Of a DNA stretch of 64,000 bases, positions 33,578 through 42,368 are shown in pieces. The stretch lies in assembly GCA_015063535.1 (NCBI GenBank), contig SVTY01000006.1, forward strand, positions 57,636 to 121,635, given 5' to 3'. Source of the stretch: Oscillospiraceae bacterium. Lineage in GTDB: Bacteria > Bacillota > Clostridia > Oscillospirales > CAG-272. The translations under genes were made by a program, and so were the position numbers. The notes beneath the pieces were generated by a model that ran no database searches, was not told where the DNA came from, and saw nothing but the letters and a program-made list of their open reading frames with translations. The stretch's first letter is position 1, and each line of letters starts with the position of its first letter.

Positions 33578-35080
33578 CTACCTTCTCAGCCGTCCTCCGA
33601 CGGCACTCAGGCGGCGGAGCTTCCATGCGGTGGCATCGGAGAGGGCATCGGGGGGCATACGCCATGTCCAATTGCCGCCAAGGGTGGAGGGGCGGTTGAT
33701 CCGTGCCGAGTCGTCCAGCCCCCACAGGTCTTGCAGGGGGAGGATACAGAGGCGGGAGGGGGAGCGCATGAGGAGGGCAAGCAGGGAATCGCACAGCTCG
33801 CTGTCGGGGGTATGATGATCCCACAGATAGTCCCGCAGCATGGCTTTCTCTCCTGCCGACAGCCCATCCAGCCAGCCCCTCAGGGTGGGATTGTCGTGCG
33901 TGCCGGGGTAGGCAACGCTGTTTTCGGGGTAGGTGTGGGGCAGATATTCATTGGAAAAGCCCTCATCCGACGGGTCAAAGCCGAATTGCAACAGCTTCAT
34001 GCCCGCAAAGCCGCTGTCCTTGACCAGACGGCGCACCGAGTCGGTCATGTAGCCAAGATCCTCCGCAATGATCTCCCGCTTGCCGAGGACGTTCTCCACC
34101 GCACGGAACAGCTCCATGCCCGGCCCCTGCTCCCAGTGTCCGCCGACGGCATTTTTGGCACCGTAGGGGATAGAATAATAGGAATCAAAGCCCCGAAAAT
34201 GGTCGATGCGCACGGCATCGAAGAGAGCAAAGGCGTGAGAGAGTCGGGCAATCCAAAAGGCGTATCCCGTGCGCCGATGCTCCTCCCAGCGGTACAGGGG
34301 ATTGCCCCACAGCTGACCCTCGGGGGTAAAGCCGTCGGGGGGACAGCCCGCCACGGCAGTGGGGGTTCCCGTGTCATCCAGACAAAAAAGGGAGGGGTTC
34401 ACCCACACATCGGCACTGTCGGCGCTGACATAGATGGGCAGGTCGCCCAAGATGCGGATGCCCTGACGGTTGGCATAGCTCCGCAGAGCCTGCCACTGTC
34501 TGTGGGCGCAGAATTGCACGAATTGCCAAAAGCCGATGTCACAGGCAAGACGCTCCCGCTCTCGCTTCAGGGCGTCGGGGTCTCGCAGACGGAGCGGCTC
34601 CTCCCATTCCCACAGGGGGGCGCCGTGATGGGCGTCCTTGATCGCCATAAACAGGGCGTAATCGTCAAGCCATGCCGCCTGCTCGCTCTCAAAGGCGGTC
34701 TGCTCGGGGGTGGGAGCTTGCGTGCGTGCGCGTTCGTAGGCAAGACGTAGGAGGGGATAGCGGCGTTCGTATTGAACGGCATAGTCCACCGCTCCCGCTC
34801 TGCCGCCAAGACGGGCGGCTCGGCACTCCTCCTCGGTCAGAAGCCCCTCACGAATGAGGGCTTGCAGGTCAACAAGATAGGGGTTGTAGGCGAAGGACGA
34901 AAACGCCTGATAGGGCGAGTCGCCAAAGGACGTGTGCCCCGTGGGCAGAATTTGCCATACGCTTTGCCCCGCCGCACAGAGAAAGTCCACAAAGCGGTAG
35001 GCGTCGTCGGATAAACAGCCGATTCCATACGGCGTCGGCAGGGAAGTGATGGGCAGTAAAATGCCGGATTCTCGTTTCAT
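33578..35080 (-). CDS. malQ: 4-alpha-glucanotransferase
   Basis: MKRESGILLPITSLPTPYGIGCL, YVSADSADVWVNPSLF, RIDHFRGFDSYYSIPYG, IAEDLGYMTDSVR. Confidence 0.95.
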   Translation of the reverse strand: MKRESGILLPITSLPTPYGIGCLSDDAYRFVDFLCAAGQSVWQILPTGHTSFGDSPYQAFSSFAYNPYLVDLQALIREGLLTEEECRAARLGGRAGAVDYAVQYERRYPLLRLAYERARTQAPTPEQTAFESEQAAWLDDYALFMAIKDAHHGAPLWEWEEPLRLRDPDALKRERERLACDIGFWQFVQFCAHRQWQALRSYANRQGIRILGDLPIYVSADSADVWVNPSLFCLDDTGTPTAVAGCPPDGFTPEGQLWGNPLYRWEEHRRTGYAFWIARLSHAFALFDAVRIDHFRGFDSYYSIPYGAKNAVGGHWEQGPGMELFRAVENVLGKREIIAEDLGYMTDSVRRLVKDSGFAGMKLLQFGFDPSDEGFSNEYLPHTYPENSVAYPGTHDNPTLRGWLDGLSAGEKAMLRDYLWDHHTPDSELCDSLLALLMRSPSRLCILPLQDLWGLDDSARINRPSTLGGNWTWRMPPDALSDATAWKLRRLSAVGGRLRR

Positions 35081-35112
35081 ATGGTTCTCCTTTGTTGGGG
35101 ATGGGGATGCGT

Positions 35113-35142
35113 CTTACTTTTCTTTTAAAAAAGAAAAGTAAG
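35113..35142. repeat. Family C palindrome
   Basis: CTTACTTTTCTTTTAAAAAAGAAAAGTAAG preceded by GGATGCGT. Confidence 0.75.
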
Positions 35143-35340
35143 CAAAAGAAAACATGACAAATTTATTTTTTCTATGTTTGCACTTACATTGTTGTAGGGA
35201 CAGACGTCCTCGGCTGTCCGTAAAAAAAGTAAGCAAAAGAAAACATTGCAAATTTCTTCTTAAAGTTTTGCGAAAAAGCGAAGGTAGCAAAAGAAAACAT
35301 GGGCAAAGATATTTCTTGCTATGCTCGCACATACATTGTA

Positions 35341-35636
35341 AGCCTTCCCCAGCGGGGAAGGTGGATTGCCGTCAGGCAAGACGGATGAGGAGATCGCCGA
35401 TTGCATTGCAGATTAAGGTGTGAAATTGCTTGTTTCTAAACAAAAAGATTCTTTTAGAAAAAACAAACGGTTCGTTTCTGTATTTTCTCTGTGCTTGGGG
35501 CGATCTCCTCAATCCACATAGTTGCTTCGCAACTTGCAAATTTGCTTCGCAAATATTGCCCGTAGTCCCCTCGATATTTGCCTTTGGCAAATTCGACAAG
35601 GTCGCTTGCGACCTATGCTCCCCGCTGGGGAAGGCT
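35341..35636 (+). repeat. Family E composite repeat (copy 1)
   Basis: AGCCTTCCCCAGCGGGGAAGGTGGATTGCCGTCAGGCAAGACGGATGAGGAGATCGCCG ... GTCGCTTGCGACCTATGCTCCCCGCTGGGGAAGGCT; shares long identical stretches with 42369-42580. Confidence 0.85.
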
Positions 35637-35699
35637 TTAAAATTAGAACGATTGAATAACAAGGGCGTCTAAATATTTTTTGTTTCGTTTTCTTTTTTG

Positions 35700-35731
35700 G
35701 TACTTTTTTCTTTTTTAAAAGAAAAAAGTAC
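35700..35731. repeat. Family C palindrome (long-arm variant)
   Basis: GTACTTTTTTCTTTTTTAAAAGAAAAAAGTAC. Confidence 0.75.
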
Positions 35732-35747
35732 AAATACGCATCTCTCA

Positions 35748-36572
35748 CTATATTTCCGCAATCACGCCGAAATGGTCGGAGAGGGGAGGGCGGTCGGTTC
35801 CGTTGAAGGCGGTACGGCAGGAGCGGACGGGTCGGCGGGGGCGGCACCAGATATGGTCGATACGGAAGCGGTCTCTGCCTGTGCATCGACCGTGCCAGCC
35901 GTCGATCTCGCCGCGGACGGTCTCGGCACCGTTTCGGTGCTTTGCCAAGGCAAAGGCATCCTCAAAGCCCGAACAGAGGATGCGGTCATAGCCCTCTCCC
36001 CGCACTTCGGCGGGGTTATTCATGTCGCCCATCAGCCAACAGTCGGGGGTATCGGCAATTCCCTCGCACAGCCGCTCCCACTGGGCTGAAAACGGCTCCT
36101 CCTTATCCTGCCACCAGCTCATATGCAGGCAATAAAACCACGTCTCGCTCCCCTCGGGGCGTACACCGAGCGCCATGCGCCGCCGCCAATTGCGGTAGTC
36201 GTCACAGCGGCTGACGGGAAAGGCACGGATGTCGGCGGGCGGGGCTTGGGAGAGGATGGCAAGCCCCTCGTCGTAGCGGTCATAGCCCACCTTCACGGGG
36301 AGCCACAGCCAGTGATAGGACAGCCCTCGCTCCGCAAGGGCTTGCACCAGCCGTGCGGCGGCGTTATCCGCCCGCAGGGGGACGGATGCGCCGCAGGCGT
36401 GAAAGCTCTTCGGGATCGCTCCCCGCCACAGGGGGGCGGCAATGCTTTGGCTCACCTCCTGCAATGCCGCCACGTCGGGGGCTTCTTCCGCCAGCCCCTC
36501 CGACAGCGAAGCCAGCCGTGCCTCGCCGTCGGCACCGATAAGGCTGTGGGTGTTCAGGGTCAACAGCTTCAT
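35748..36572 (-). CDS. Endonuclease/exonuclease/phosphatase family protein
   Basis: MKLLTLNTHSL, VAALQEV, LMGDMNNPAEV, RIDHIWCR, LSDHFGVIAEI. Confidence 0.88.
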   Translation of the reverse strand: MKLLTLNTHSLIGADGEARLASLSEGLAEEAPDVAALQEVSQSIAAPLWRGAIPKSFHACGASVPLRADNAAARLVQALAERGLSYHWLWLPVKVGYDRYDEGLAILSQAPPADIRAFPVSRCDDYRNWRRRMALGVRPEGSETWFYCLHMSWWQDKEEPFSAQWERLCEGIADTPDCWLMGDMNNPAEVRGEGYDRILCSGFEDAFALAKHRNGAETVRGEIDGWHGRCTGRDRFRIDHIWCRPRRPVRSCRTAFNGTDRPPLSDHFGVIAEI

Positions 36573-36581
36573 CCTTGATCC

Positions 36582-38753
36582 TCACAGAATGTCATTGATA
36601 TCGGATTTCAGCACGTCGGCACGGGGGCCGTACACCGCCTGAATGCCGTCTCCCTTTTTCAGGAGGCTGAGCGCACCCGCCGCTCGCCATGCGTCCGTAT
36701 CGGCAACACGGTCGGGGTTCTTGACGGTGATCCGCAGGCGGGTCATGCAGGAATCGACCAGCACGATATTCTCTCTGCCGCCGAGAAGTGCGATGATCCG
36801 CTCGGCTTCGCTGTTGCCATCGGAAGCCGACGGTCGGGCAGCTGTCTGTGTGTCTGCGGTGAAGTCCTCGGCGTTCTCATCCATATAGTTGCCAAGGCGA
36901 CCGGGGGTGGCGTAGCGGAAGCGTCCAATCATAAAATATGCCACGAAATAGCCGATGGCGAAGAAAACCACCGAAGCAATGACAAAGTTCAGCACGTCCA
37001 TGCCCAGCCCCGCACGGAAGGACATGGGGAGCCGAGTGGCAAGCTCCACGTTGCCGAAGGAGTGCAGGCGCAAGTCAAAGATGCCCGCTAACGCAAAGGC
37101 GGCTCCCTGAAGCACCGAATAGACGATATAGAGGGGGATGGCACAGAACATGAACATGAATTCCAGCGGCTCGGTCACGCCTGTCAGAAAGACCGCCAGC
37201 GCCGCCGAGAAGAAGAAGGAGCGGTACCGCTTGCGTTTGTCCTTGTCCACACGGCGGTACATGGCAAGCCCCACGCCGAGCAGAAGTCCCGTCGCACCGA
37301 TCATCTGTCCCACCTTGAAGCGGGCGGGGGTCACGCCGTTGAGCAGCGCCTCATAGGAGGCGGTATCGCCCGCCGCCTTGAAGTTGATAAGGTCGGTGAT
37401 CCATGCCAGCCACAGGGGGTCTTGTCCGAATACGGCAGTTCCCGCACTTGCTCCCGTTTGGATGATATAGGTTCCGCCGAAGGAGGTGTAGTTCATGGGG
37501 ATGGTGAGCATGTGGTGCAGCCCGAAGGGAAGGAGCAGACGCTCCAAGGTTCCGTAGATGAAGGGGGCGAGGACGGGGGAGGTGTCCGCCGAATTGGCGA
37601 TCCACACACCGAAGGCATTGATGCCCGACTGGACGGTGGGCCAGACCACCGCCAGCACGAGCGAGACGATGACCGACCAGAGGATGACCACCAGCGGAAC
37701 GAATCTTTTGCCGTTGAAGAAGGACAGGGCGTTGGGGAGCTTGCGGAAGTTGTAGTATTTGTTATAGAGGATACCGCCCAAGAAGCCCGCAATGATGCCC
37801 ACGAACACGCCCATATTCAGGGCGGGCGAGCCGAGGACAGAGACAAAGTAGCCCTCCACGGGGATCTCCTTGCCGAACAGGGTGTGGGTGACCGCTCCCT
37901 CCGTGGCGAGCATGTCGGCGCTCACGCCGAAGATCGAGCCGGTGATGTTGTTGATGAGGATAAAGGCGATGACGGCGGCAAACGCTCCGCCCGCCCGATC
38001 CTTTGCCCATGAGCCGCCGATGGCGACGGCAAAGAGCAGATGGAAGTTGCCGATGATCGCCCAGCCGATGTTCTCAAGGATACTGCCCGAGGTGGCAAGC
38101 CACGTGATGTCGCTTGCCATGGCGATGAGCTTGCCGAGGCTGATGGCAAGTCCCGCAGCGGGCATGACGGCGATGACCACCATCAGCACCTTGCCCAGCT
38201 TTTGCAGAAAATCAAAATTGATTCGCTTTTTCTCTTTTTTGGGGGGAGCCTGCTTTGGGGCGGGGGATTCCTCCGCCTGAAGGGTCAGCAGATCGTCTCC
38301 CCGGCGGACATTGCCCGTGGAGAAGGACACGCTTGCCCCGCGGGGCAGGTCGCAGAGCAGGACGGGGGTGAGGGGAGAAAGCCCCTTTTTGCGGATGAGG
38401 TCGAGGTCAAATTCAGCAATGAGCTGTCCCCGCTTGACCTTCTCGCCAACCGATACCTTGGGGAAAAAGCCTTCTCCGCCAAGGGTCACGGTGTCCAGTC
38501 CGATGTGAACCAGCAGCTCAGTGCCGTCCTGAGCGGTGAAGCCGTAGGCGTGGCGGGCGTCGGCAATGGAGGATACCACGCCGTCCACAGGGCTGTATAG
38601 CTTGCCCTCCGTGGGCAGAATGGCACAGCCGTCTCCCAAAATGCGGTCGGAAAAGACGGCGTCGGGAACCTCCTCCAAGGGTACGGCTTGCCCCGTCAGA
38701 GGAGCGGCAAAACGCCTCTGCGGAGCGTTGGGTTGTTGTTTTTGTGTACTCAC
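36582..38753 (-). CDS. PTS glucose/N-acetylglucosamine-type transporter, fused EIIA-EIIC-EIIB
   Basis: N-terminal EIIA (GCAILPTEGKLYSPVDGVV...LLVHIGLDTV), EIIC core, C-terminal EIIB (IVLVDSCMTRLRITVKNPDRV). Confidence 0.92.
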   Translation of the reverse strand: MSTQKQQPNAPQRRFAAPLTGQAVPLEEVPDAVFSDRILGDGCAILPTEGKLYSPVDGVVSSIADARHAYGFTAQDGTELLVHIGLDTVTLGGEGFFPKVSVGEKVKRGQLIAEFDLDLIRKKGLSPLTPVLLCDLPRGASVSFSTGNVRRGDDLLTLQAEESPAPKQAPPKKEKKRINFDFLQKLGKVLMVVIAVMPAAGLAISLGKLIAMASDITWLATSGSILENIGWAIIGNFHLLFAVAIGGSWAKDRAGGAFAAVIAFILINNITGSIFGVSADMLATEGAVTHTLFGKEIPVEGYFVSVLGSPALNMGVFVGIIAGFLGGILYNKYYNFRKLPNALSFFNGKRFVPLVVILWSVIVSLVLAVVWPTVQSGINAFGVWIANSADTSPVLAPFIYGTLERLLLPFGLHHMLTIPMNYTSFGGTYIIQTGASAGTAVFGQDPLWLAWITDLINFKAAGDTASYEALLNGVTPARFKVGQMIGATGLLLGVGLAMYRRVDKDKRKRYRSFFFSAALAVFLTGVTEPLEFMFMFCAIPLYIVYSVLQGAAFALAGIFDLRLHSFGNVELATRLPMSFRAGLGMDVLNFVIASVVFFAIGYFVAYFMIGRFRYATPGRLGNYMDENAEDFTADTQTAARPSASDGNSEAERIIALLGGRENIVLVDSCMTRLRITVKNPDRVADTDAWRAAGALSLLKKGDGIQAVYGPRADVLKSDINDIL

Positions 38754-38868
38754 GGTTTTTCTCCTTCCGTTTGATCGTGTATGTTAGTATGTGCCTTTGC
38801 CCGCATGGATATGCACGGCGACCGTCCTTGCCGCACAAAAAATGGGGAAATTTTGAAGCGTTTGAGAA

Positions 38869-38986
38869 CGGACAGTCGAGGACGCCTGTCCCTACGGTTT
38901 GCAAAAACATAGCAGGCTCGCCCATTGTACAGGCAAAACGGCTTCGTACCCAATGGATTGTAGGGACAGGCGTCCCCGACTGTCCG
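38869..38986. repeat. Family A modular palindromic repeat (full copy)
   Basis: Terminal inverted repeats and core as in the other family A copies. Confidence 0.88.
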
Positions 38987-39136
38987 AGAAGGTCGAAATT
39001 TGAAACGGAATGGAATGGGTCGCATGCCAAAGTATCAAAAAACCTTAAAAAGTGAGACAAAGTGAGACAAAAAGTCACTTTTTGAGACGGAATTTTATGA
39101 TATACTGTACGCAACAAAGAAAAGGAGCGTATACAA

Positions 39137-39865
39137 ATGTCAAAAAATGAGCGAAAGAGCTTTATTTTATACCATAGCTTTATGAACCAATTCGGACTTT
39201 TGACAATGCAAGAACGTGGAGAATTGATTACGGCAATTTTTGAATATGATGCCAAGGGAACGCTTCCCAAGGGATTGTCTCGCCCTGTGGAAATGGCGTT
39301 TTCTTTTATAAAGGATACCATGGATCGGGATCGTGAGGAATACATGAAAATTGTGGAAAAACGGTCAGAAGGCGGCAAAAAAGGCGGTAGACCGAAAAAA
39401 GAAGAGAGAGGGGAAGAAAACCTTAAGGATTCTTTTTTTAACGAAAAAACCTTAAGGTTTTTTGAAAAAGCAAAAAAACCTGATAATGAGAATGAGAATG
39501 TTAATGTTATTGATAATGATAATGTTAATGAGAGTGAGAATGAGTGTATCTCCCCCACGGCTTCGCCGTCTCTCTCGGCTGCTCCGCAGCTTTCGCAGGA
39601 GGAAAAGCAGAGCTTGCTGAACAGGGGCGTCTCTCCCGCCTATCTGCGGGAAAAAGCCGACAGGGCGGCACTGTATGCCCACGGAGGCAAGCGGGTAGCC
39701 GATATTCTGTGGGATTGGTGGCAGAGCGACAGGGAGCGGATGCCGTCGGGCAGAGCCTCACCCCGTCTGTCCGAGCCGAGCTATGACATCGACAGCTTCT
39801 TTGATGCGGCATGGGAGCGGAGTCTGCACACCATGGAACAGGAGCTCTCCGACGGTAAAAAATAG
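39137..39865 (+). CDS. DUF6291-like protein (phage-replisome-organizer-like N-terminus)
   Basis: SFILYHSFMNQFGLLTMQERGELITAIFEYDAKG...KRSEGGKKGGRPKK is typical of this family. Confidence 0.7.
   Translation: MSKNERKSFILYHSFMNQFGLLTMQERGELITAIFEYDAKGTLPKGLSRPVEMAFSFIKDTMDRDREEYMKIVEKRSEGGKKGGRPKKEERGEENLKDSFFNEKTLRFFEKAKKPDNENENVNVIDNDNVNESENECISPTASPSLSAAPQLSQEEKQSLLNRGVSPAYLREKADRAALYAHGGKRVADILWDWWQSDRERMPSGRASPRLSEPSYDIDSFFDAAWERSLHTMEQELSDGKK
39481..39542 (+). repeat. In-frame degenerate GAxAAT/GTTAAT hexanucleotide repeat
   Basis: GATAATGAGAATGAGAATGTTAATGTTATTGATAATGATAATGTTAATGAGAGTGAGAATGAG encoding DNENENVNVIDNDNVNESENE. Confidence 0.85.
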
Positions 39866-39977
39866 AAATATATAAAAATATAGAAAAAAACCTTGATTTC
39901 TTCCGTGTTTTGTTGTATAATGAATGGTGTATGTGTCAAAAACGGAGGAGCGATCCTCGGAACGGAGTAAAAACAGG

Positions 39978-40466
39978 ATGAGCAGAGTTTCCAAGCATAA
40001 CTATTACTTAGACATTGCCCAGACCGTGGCGGAGCGGTGTACCTGTCTGCGAAAAAAATACGGTGCCATTATCGTGAAGGACGATGTGATCGTCTCCACG
40101 GGCTACAACGGTGCGCCCAGAGGTCGGCAGAATTGCAGTGATCTGGGCTACTGCATGCGGGACAAGCTGAATATTCCGAGGGGGGAGCGGTATGAGCTGT
40201 GCCGTTCGGTGCATGCCGAGGCGAACGCCATCATTGCCGCCGCACGAGAGCGGATGCTGGGCGCAACGCTGTATATGACCTGCATCGACCCCAAGGACGG
40301 CTCGGTCGTCAGCGGTACGTCAAGCTGTATGATGTGCAAGCGGTTGGTCATCAATGCGGGCATTGCGACCGTGGTGGTGCGGGATACGAAGGACGAATAT
40401 CGGATCATTCCCGTGCAGGAGTGGATCGAGAACGACGACTCCCTGACGGGTGTGTTCGGGTATTGA
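39978..40466 (+). CDS. Deoxycytidylate (dCMP) deaminase family protein
   Basis: HAEANAI zinc motif, TSSCMMCKRLVINAGI, RKKYGAIIVKDD, STGYNGAPRG. Confidence 0.93.
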   Translation: MSRVSKHNYYLDIAQTVAERCTCLRKKYGAIIVKDDVIVSTGYNGAPRGRQNCSDLGYCMRDKLNIPRGERYELCRSVHAEANAIIAAARERMLGATLYMTCIDPKDGSVVSGTSSCMMCKRLVINAGIATVVVRDTKDEYRIIPVQEWIENDDSLTGVFGY

Positions 40467-40469
40467 GCC

Positions 40470-40916
40470 GTGGCTGCGGTTGCGGTTCGTCTCCTGACTG
40501 CCGCCGACCTGTCAGAGGTGGCAGAGCTGGAGCGGCTGTGCTTCGCTGAGCCTTGGTCGGAGCAGAGCCTTGCCCTCCTTTGCTCGGAGGGAGGCTTTGG
40601 CGCAGTCGTGACGGTGGACGGTCGGGTGGTCGCCTACGGCGGCATGACGGCTGTTCTTGACGAGGGTTCGGTGACCAATGTCGCCACCCATCCCGATTTC
40701 CGCCGACAGGGCTTTGGACGTATGGCGGTGCAGACTCTCCTTGACGAGGCGGCTCAAAAAGGGCTTCGCCGTGTCTTTTTGGAGGTCAGGGAATCCAATG
40801 TCGCCGCCCAACACCTGTATCAAGTCATGGGCTTTTCCCCCTGCGGTGTGCGGAAAAATTTCTACCGCCGCCCGACCGAACATGCGGTGTTATATGTTGC
40901 CGCCATTTCTGTATAG
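40470..40916 (+). CDS. rimI: Ribosomal protein S18-alanine N-acetyltransferase
   Basis: GNAT fold: VATHPDFRRQGFGRMAVQTLLDEA, FLEVRESNVAAQHLYQVMGF; located near tsaD. Confidence 0.85.
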   Translation: MAAVAVRLLTAADLSEVAELERLCFAEPWSEQSLALLCSEGGFGAVVTVDGRVVAYGGMTAVLDEGSVTNVATHPDFRRQGFGRMAVQTLLDEAAQKGLRRVFLEVRESNVAAQHLYQVMGFSPCGVRKNFYRRPTEHAVLYVAAISV

Positions 40917-40935
40917 GATGAAATTTGAAACGGAA

Positions 40936-41113
40936 CGGACAGTCGAGGACGCCTGTCCCTACAATCGAATGGGTACGAAGCCGTTTTGCCTGTACAACGG
41001 GCGAGCCTGCTATGTCCCTACAATCGAATGGGTACGAAGCCGTTTTGCTTGTACAATGGGCGAGCCTGCTATGTCTCTGCAAACTCGTAGGGACAGGCGT
41101 CCTCGACTGTCCG
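40936..41113. repeat. Family A modular repeat with internally duplicated core
   Basis: CTACAATCGAATGGGTACGAAGCCGTTTTGC(C/T)TGTACAA(C/T)GGGCGAGCCTGCTATGTC occurs twice in tandem between the terminal repeats. Confidence 0.88.
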
Positions 41114-41140
41114 CAAAACATAGCAATCTAAAATTTTTTT

Positions 41141-41220
41141 GAAAGTTTTTGAAATTCTTAAAAACTTTTTTCAAAAAGTTTTTAAGTGGGGAGTGGGGCA
41201 ACGCCCTACAAGTTGCCCCA
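41141..41220 (+). promoter_or_regulatory. Family D structured 5' UTR element upstream of tsaD
   Basis: GAAAGTTTTTGAAATTCTTAAAAACTTTTTTCAAAAAGTTTTTAAGTGGGGAGTGGGGCAACGCCCTACAAGTTGCCCC ends next to the SD AAGGAG. Confidence 0.6.
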
Positions 41221-41231
41221 AGGAGAACGAT

Positions 41232-42236
41232 ATGATTATCTTAGGCATGGAAAGCTCCTGTGACGAGACCTCTGCGGCGGTGATCCGCATGGAGGAGGGA
41301 AGGAGAGAGATCCTTTCCAACATCGTAGCGTCGCAGATCGAAATACATCGGCTATACGGCGGAGTAGTTCCCGAAATAGCCAGCCGCGCGCACATTGAGG
41401 CGATCAGCGGCATCACCTATGAGGCACTGGAGACGGCGGGCGTGATGCTTGCCGACGTGGACTGTGTGGCGGTGACCTCTCATCCGGGGCTGATCGGGGC
41501 GTTGCTGGTCGGCGTGAATTTTGCCAAGTCGCTGGCATTTGCCCACGGCATTCCCTTGGTGGCGGTGAACCACGTCAAGGCGCACGTGGCGGCGGCGTAT
41601 TTGGAATATCCCGACCTGAAGCCGCCCTTTTTGGCGCTGGTCGTTTCGGGGGGACACACCTCCTATTATCGGGTGGATTCCTACACCGAGTTCTGCGAGA
41701 TCGGCGGAACGAGAGACGATGCGGCAGGCGAGGCGTTCGACAAGATCGGACGGGTCATCGGTATGCCCTATCCGGGCGGCGCCGAGATGGATCGGCTGGC
41801 GTATGAGGGCGACCCGACGGCGATCAAGCTCCCCTCACCCGCCCTTTTGGGAGACACGGCGGAGTTTTCCTTCAGCGGTCTCAAGACCGCCGCACTGAAC
41901 TATATCAACGGTGAGCGGCAGAAGGGCAGAGAGCCGAATGCCGCCGACCTTGCCGCCTCCTATACGAAAACGGTCGTGGATGCCATTCGGCGCAAGACCG
42001 AGCTTGCCCTTTCACAGTCGGGAGCCAAGACCCTTGTGCTGGCAGGCGGCGTGGCGGCAAATTCCCATATCCGCAGAGAGCTGGAGGCACTTTGCCGCCA
42101 GCGGGGCGCAGCCTTCTGTACGCCCTCCCGCAGCCTGTGTGGCGATAACGGCGCCATGGTGGCGGCGGCAGGCTATTTTGAATATCAAAACGGCACCTTC
42201 GCCGATACCTCCCTCAATGCTTCGGCGTGTGATTGA
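41232..42236 (+). CDS. tsaD: tRNA N6-adenosine threonylcarbamoyltransferase
   Basis: MIILGMESSCDETSAAVI, GGVVPEIASRAHIE, NHVKAHVAAAYLE, LVVSGGHTSYY, GGVAANSHIRREL. Confidence 0.96.
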   Translation: MIILGMESSCDETSAAVIRMEEGRREILSNIVASQIEIHRLYGGVVPEIASRAHIEAISGITYEALETAGVMLADVDCVAVTSHPGLIGALLVGVNFAKSLAFAHGIPLVAVNHVKAHVAAAYLEYPDLKPPFLALVVSGGHTSYYRVDSYTEFCEIGGTRDDAAGEAFDKIGRVIGMPYPGGAEMDRLAYEGDPTAIKLPSPALLGDTAEFSFSGLKTAALNYINGERQKGREPNAADLAASYTKTVVDAIRRKTELALSQSGAKTLVLAGGVAANSHIRRELEALCRQRGAAFCTPSRSLCGDNGAMVAAAGYFEYQNGTFADTSLNASACD

Positions 42237-42254
42237 GATAGCGGAGAGGGGAAT

Positions 42255-42288
42255 GGTACTTTTTTCTTTTAAAAAAGAAAAAAGTACC
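42255..42288. repeat. Family C palindrome (long-arm variant)
   Basis: GGTACTTTTTTCTTTTAAAAAAGAAAAAAGTACC. Confidence 0.75.
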
Positions 42289-42368
42289 AAAAAAGAAAAC
42301 GAAACAAAAAACAATTTGACGGTAGCCGTGGCGTTTGCGAAAAATGGCATGTTCGCACTCACTTCGTC

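Noticed and set aside
35154-35672. Short ORFs within the 35.1-35.7 kb and 42.3-42.8 kb intergenic islands (e.g. ...FSFLKEK endings)
   Set aside because: They are translations of the repeat modules, recur with the repeats, and lack RBS or domain support.
39137-39865. Prophage or integrated element around the DUF6291-like gene
   Set aside because: Only one phage-replication-like gene; no integrase, structural or lysis genes around it.
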